Source: Solobacterium sp.
GTDB lineage: Bacteria > Bacillota_I > Bacilli_A > Erysipelotrichales > Erysipelotrichaceae
Direction of reading: 5' to 3'
Length of the DNA stretch: 10,013 nt
Assembly: GCA_016284975.1 (NCBI GenBank)
Contig: JAEEPV010000253.1
Location: 1 to 10,013 of the forward strand
In this document: piece after piece, positions 7,536 through 10,013 of the stretch
How the letters are laid out: the number at the start of each line of letters is the position of its first letter
Numbering within the stretch: position 1 is the stretch's first letter
Made by a program: the position numbers and the translations under genes
Notes under the pieces: generated by a model
What the model was told of the DNA's origin: nothing
What the model saw: only the letters and a program-made list of their open reading frames with translations
Databases searched by the model: none

Positions 7536-8486
7536 ATGTGGCAGTTTGATGGGCTGCTGACCCTCATTGAGTCTTATGACATCATTACGATTTTTCGTCA
7601 TGAACATCCGGACTGTGATGCGGTGGGAAGTCAGTTTGGCCTGAAAAACTGGATTAAGGATAACTGGCCGCAGAAGAAGGTTTATGCGCTCGGTGTGGAA
7701 TACTGCCGGCAGGGGCACTGCTGGCCGGAGAGTGATTCCTGCTGGAACAAGGACATTGAGAACAGTATTGCGATCGTTGTGGATACTGCGAACTTTGAGC
7801 GGATCGATGATCATTCCTGTCAGCTGGCAGATAAGATCGTTAAGATAGACCATCATCCAAATCTGCATCCGTTTGGCAATATGCAGTATGTATATGTGGA
7901 TAGCGCGTCTACCTGTGAGATTCTGGCAGATTTCTTTCAGCAATGTCCGGAACAGGTCGTTTCTCAGAAAACCGCAGAATATCTGTTTCGGGGAATGCTG
8001 ACGGATACGCTGAGCTTTCGGACCAGTAATACGACTTCGCATTCCCTTGAGATCGCCGGATGGCTTTCCCGATACGGTGTCCGTATCCCGGAACTCAACC
8101 GGGAACTGTTTGATCAGTCCATGGAAAACTTCAAGTTTTCCAACATGCTGAGAAATTCCGTACAGATCCGGGAAGGCAGACTTGCTTATCGAATCGTTTC
8201 TGTACAGGAAATGGAAGAATGGGATATGCCGATCCGGGAAGTCAAAAACTTTATCGAGGAATTCGGCCATGTCTACGAATTTGAGATTTATGCCATTTTC
8301 TGTGAAAAGAAGATCGGCGGAAAATCGTATTATGACGGCAGTCTTCGTTCGAAACATGTGACGATTAACGACATCGCCGAACAGTTTCATGGCGGCGGTC
8401 ACGCAAATGCCTGCGGCGTAAAGGATCTTTCGGAAGAAGATCTTGAGAATCTTCTGGATAAGCTTTATGAGCGGATTCCGCACTGA
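7536..8486 (+). CDS. DHH/DHHA1 phosphoesterase, NrnA-like (nanoRNase / pAp phosphatase type)
   Basis: This 316-residue protein is a stand-alone DHH-DHHA1 phosphoesterase close in size to Bacillus NrnA (about 313). The Mn-binding motifs are all present: HEHPDCDAVGS (H22, D26, D28), VVDTAN (D83), DHHP (D105-H106-H107) and TDTLSF (D157). The DHHA1 substrate motif GGGHANACG covers 286-294. Relatives degrade 2-5 nt RNA, remove the phosphate from pAp, or hydrolyse linear dinucleotides from cyclic-di-nucleotide breakdown; which applies here cannot be told from sequence. There is no RecJ-type extension, membrane segment or CBS domain. It starts 3 bases after the ackA stop without a clear Shine-Dalgarno, so translation probably depends on ribosomes finishing ackA. 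No terminator is visible after it before the HU promoter. Confidence 0.9.
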   Translation: MWQFDGLLTLIESYDIITIFRHEHPDCDAVGSQFGLKNWIKDNWPQKKVYALGVEYCRQGHCWPESDSCWNKDIENSIAIVVDTANFERIDDHSCQLADKIVKIDHHPNLHPFGNMQYVYVDSASTCEILADFFQQCPEQVVSQKTAEYLFRGMLTDTLSFRTSNTTSHSLEIAGWLSRYGVRIPELNRELFDQSMENFKFSNMLRNSVQIREGRLAYRIVSVQEMEEWDMPIREVKNFIEEFGHVYEFEIYAIFCEKKIGGKSYYDGSLRSKHVTINDIAEQFHGGGHANACGVKDLSEEDLENLLDKLYERIPH

Positions 8487-8495
8487 ACGATTTCG

Positions 8496-8521
8496 GAATT
8501 GTCAAGAATTGAAATGAATTG
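8496..8521 (+). repeat. three GAATTG direct repeats at exact 10-bp spacing upstream of the HU gene
   Basis: GAATTG occurs at 8496-8501, 8506-8511 and 8516-8521, each separated by four bases, so the copies lie on one face of the helix. They overlap the candidate -35 hexamer. The phasing is what a cooperative DNA-binding regulator, or AT-tract bending, would need. No known motif is recognised. Confidence 0.5.
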
Positions 8522-8536
8522 TTTTCGTGATAATAT
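8509..8536 (+). promoter_or_regulatory. probable HU gene promoter
   Basis: TTGAAA (8509-8514) and TAATAT (8531-8536) are separated by 16 bp. An alternative -10 is GATAAT at 8529-8534 with a poorer partner. Transcription would start near 8543, giving a leader of about 28 bases with AAGGAG at 8552-8557. The boundary after the operon and the HU terminator downstream support an independent unit. Confidence 0.5.
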
Positions 8537-8544
8537 TACTCACG
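8526..8544 (+). repeat. near-perfect dyad over the HU promoter -10
   Basis: CGTGA (8526-8530) and TCACG (8540-8544) flank TAATATTA, itself a palindrome, with one extra C at 8539. The whole 19-base element spans the -10 box and the probable transcription start, where a repressor could block RNA polymerase. It may also be incidental AT-rich symmetry. Confidence 0.4.
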
Positions 8545-8570
8545 CATAGAAAAGGAGAATCAAAAGAATT

Positions 8571-8855
8571 ATGGAAGCAGTAAACAAGAAAGTTATTTCT
8601 GAAACAATTGCAGAGGTACACCATGGCCTGACGAAGAAAGAGGCAGCGGAGATCGTTGATCTTGTCTTCAAAACCATCGCGGATGGACTTAAGGATGGCT
8701 CAAAAGTAGATATTTCTGGTTTCGGTAAGTTTGAAGTTAAGACGCGTGCAGCACGTACCGGCATCAATCCGCAGACGAAGGAAGCAATTCAGATTCCTTC
8801 CTCCAAGGTTCCGGGATTCAAGGCTTCCAAGAGCCTCAAGGATTACGTTCGCTAA
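8571..8855 (+). CDS. hup: HU-family nucleoid DNA-binding protein
   Basis: HU is a small dimeric protein that bends and compacts DNA. The 94-residue sequence has the usual fold: two N-terminal helices (residues about 5-42, with GLTKKEAAEIVD), then the beta-saddle and arm. The family signature GFGKFEVKTRAARTGINPQT covers 50-69, with Pro67 in the place of the proline that intercalates at the bend. The C-terminal IPSSKVPGFKASKSLKDYV is typical. Compared with common HUs starting MNKK, there are three extra residues (Glu-Ala-Val) after Met1. AAGGAG at 8552-8557 is 13 bases from the ATG, longer than usual, but no better start exists. An IHF role is unlikely for a Firmicute gene of this form. It is probably monocistronic, with its own promoter and terminator. 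Confidence 0.96.
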   Translation: MEAVNKKVISETIAEVHHGLTKKEAAEIVDLVFKTIADGLKDGSKVDISGFGKFEVKTRAARTGINPQTKEAIQIPSSKVPGFKASKSLKDYVR

Positions 8856-8867
8856 TCAGCATAACAG

Positions 8868-8893
8868 GACGGATCGAAAGCGGTCCGTCTTTT
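8868..8893 (+). terminator. rho-independent terminator after the HU gene
   Basis: GACGGATCG (8868-8876) pairs with CGGTCCGTC (8881-8889) through nine base pairs, one of them a T-G wobble. They enclose a 4-base AAAG loop and are followed by four T. It begins 12 bases after the HU stop. The stem is strong and the T-run short. Confidence 0.82.
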
Positions 8894-8917
8894 CATATAA
8901 ATAAAGGAGACTGACTT

Positions 8918-10012
8918 ATGGTAAAACGAATTACAGCACTGTTTCTGGCCCTGATTCTGGCGGGATGTACTTCCGCTTCCATTCCAGAGAATCCAGCAGA
9001 AACAGGTTCAACAGAGACACCTGCAGCTAGTCCTTCATCTAACCCTTCCTCTGGATTAAAAGAGGATGTACCAATTACTGATTCGACAGAAATGGTTGAT
9101 TACAGCAATCCGGATAACTGGTGCATGTTTGGAACCGGAAGTGAGGATGCGCCGGCCGATGCCTTTATGATTCCTGCAACGGTCTATGCTTCTCCGGTAG
9201 GAAATATTGAACTGAATCCGGAAACGATCCGCAGGGAGCAGGCAATGGATAATCGTATGGCAGGTATGGTAACGGATTCCTGCAGAATCTATTCACCGGC
9301 CTATCGGCAGACAACGTTGCTTGTGTATACCGATGCGAATTACATAAAGTACCATGACTATGCATATCAGGATGTCCGAAATGCCTTCCGGTATTATCTC
9401 GAACATGTTCATGAAGCTGGAAGACCGCTTGTTTTATTCTCCTATTCTCAGGGAGCTGAGATGCAGGTTGAACTGGCCAGGGAATTCTTTGCGCCGGATA
9501 CTGAAGAAGCGGATTTACTGCGGAAGGATCTGGTCGCAATCTATAACATTGGCTGGGGAACGGAGAAAGCGTTCTTTGCGGAATATCCAAACCTGAAGCC
9601 GGCAGAAAGGGCAGACGATACCGGCGTTCTGATCAGCTTTGACTGTGAAACTCCGGAAGTCGATGATTCGATCATTCTCAGAAAAGGTACAGAGTACATT
9701 TCAATTAATCCGATCAACTGGAAGACGGACAGCACAAGAGCAGATGCATCCGAAAACCTTGGAGCCGTCCTGACAAATGCGAAAGGGGAAATCAAATTTG
9801 AACAGGCAGCTTTTTGCGGGGCTTATCTCGATGATACGGAGCGTCATGCGCTGAAGGTTGATGATTTAAACTATTCGGATTATGCAAACCAGATTTCCAT
9901 TCTGCCGGAGGGAAGTTATCACAGCTATGACATCACATTCTTCTACCGGAATCTGCAGGAGAATGTAAACACACGTGTGAATGCCTGGCTTGCCTCGCAC
10001 GGAGCGAGCTAA
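8918..10012 (+). CDS. lipoprotein with a DUF3089-type alpha/beta-hydrolase domain
   Basis: This 364-residue protein has a type II signal peptide: MVKR, a hydrophobic core, and lipobox LAGC with the lipidated Cys at 17. It should be anchored outside the membrane. A Ser/Thr/Pro-rich spacer covers about 18-50. The remainder resembles DUF3089, an alpha/beta-hydrolase family. It has FMIPATVY near the start of the domain, the family block IYSPAYRQTT, the nucleophile elbow FSYSQG with Ser177, and a C-terminal stretch YHSYDITFFYRNLQENVNTR, in which His335 is the likely catalytic base. The acid residue is not assigned. An esterase or lipase role is inferred from the fold; no substrate is known. AAAGGAG at 8903-8909 precedes the ATG by eight bases. 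No independent promoter is clear, so it may rely on read-through. It uses TTA and TCA codons freely, unlike the operon genes. Confidence 0.75.
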   Translation: MVKRITALFLALILAGCTSASIPENPAETGSTETPAASPSSNPSSGLKEDVPITDSTEMVDYSNPDNWCMFGTGSEDAPADAFMIPATVYASPVGNIELNPETIRREQAMDNRMAGMVTDSCRIYSPAYRQTTLLVYTDANYIKYHDYAYQDVRNAFRYYLEHVHEAGRPLVLFSYSQGAEMQVELAREFFAPDTEEADLLRKDLVAIYNIGWGTEKAFFAEYPNLKPAERADDTGVLISFDCETPEVDDSIILRKGTEYISINPINWKTDSTRADASENLGAVLTNAKGEIKFEQAAFCGAYLDDTERHALKVDDLNYSDYANQISILPEGSYHSYDITFFYRNLQENVNTRVNAWLASHGAS

Positions 10013-10013
10013 A

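Noticed and set aside
7008..8483. A 491-codon open frame on the - strand across ackA and the DHH gene
   Set aside because: It is codon-aligned with both genes and arises from the same codon avoidance. It crosses two well-supported genes with all motifs intact.
8499..8504. TTGTCA as the -35 of the HU promoter
   Set aside because: It resembles the consensus, but the nearest acceptable -10 (GATAAT at 8529) is 24 bp away. TTGAAA at 8509 gives a normal 16-bp spacing to TAATAT.
8896..8901. TATAAA as a -10 box for the lipoprotein gene
   Set aside because: A start about seven bases downstream would fall in the ribosome binding site (8903-8909), and the -35 position would lie in the terminator stem.

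Overview
The window reads as chromosomal backbone of a low-to-mid GC Firmicute. The Erysipelotrichia (relatives of the Mollicutes) are the best guess. The guess rests on the smc-ftsY-ylxM order, an NG-only FtsY, strong AAGGAG/GGAGG ribosome binding sites, and an unusually short SMC of 984 residues, the size class known from Mollicutes P115-type SMCs. TGA is used as an ordinary stop (smc and the DHH gene end with it), so this is not the Mycoplasma code. All eight genes are on the + strand. There is no mobile element, CRISPR array, tRNA or rRNA, and no gene-free stretch longer than 164 bases.

Layout. Positions 2-1519 hold the 3' two thirds of a U32-family peptidase gene (RlhA/TrhP-like), whose last 26 bases overlap mscL (1494-1937). 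A hairpin terminator (1953-1984) closes that unit. A 164-base spacer follows, with a 12-bp perfect palindrome, an imperfect inverted repeat and an extended -10 promoter. It drives a tightly packed run: smc (2102-5056), ftsY (5053-6027), ylxM (6017-6343), ackA (6336-7532) and a DHH/DHHA1 phosphoesterase (7536-8486). Neighbouring genes overlap by 4, 11 and 8 bases or are 3 bases apart, so they are probably co-transcribed and translationally coupled. A short spacer with three GAATTG repeats set exactly 10 bp apart and a dyad over the -10 leads into an HU gene (8571-8855) with its own terminator (8868-8893). The window ends with a complete lipoprotein gene carrying a DUF3089-type alpha/beta-hydrolase domain (8918-10012).

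The operon joins chromosome organisation (SMC), co-translational membrane targeting (FtsY, YlxM), acetyl-phosphate/ATP metabolism (AckA) and probable short-RNA or nucleotide turnover (DHH protein). The expected ffh partner does not follow ylxM; ackA sits there instead. I do not see a clear undescribed system. The points most worth checking are the phased repeats upstream of the HU gene, the palindromes upstream of smc, the ackA/DHH graft onto the SRP operon, and the DUF3089 lipoprotein, whose codon use differs sharply from that of the operon genes.
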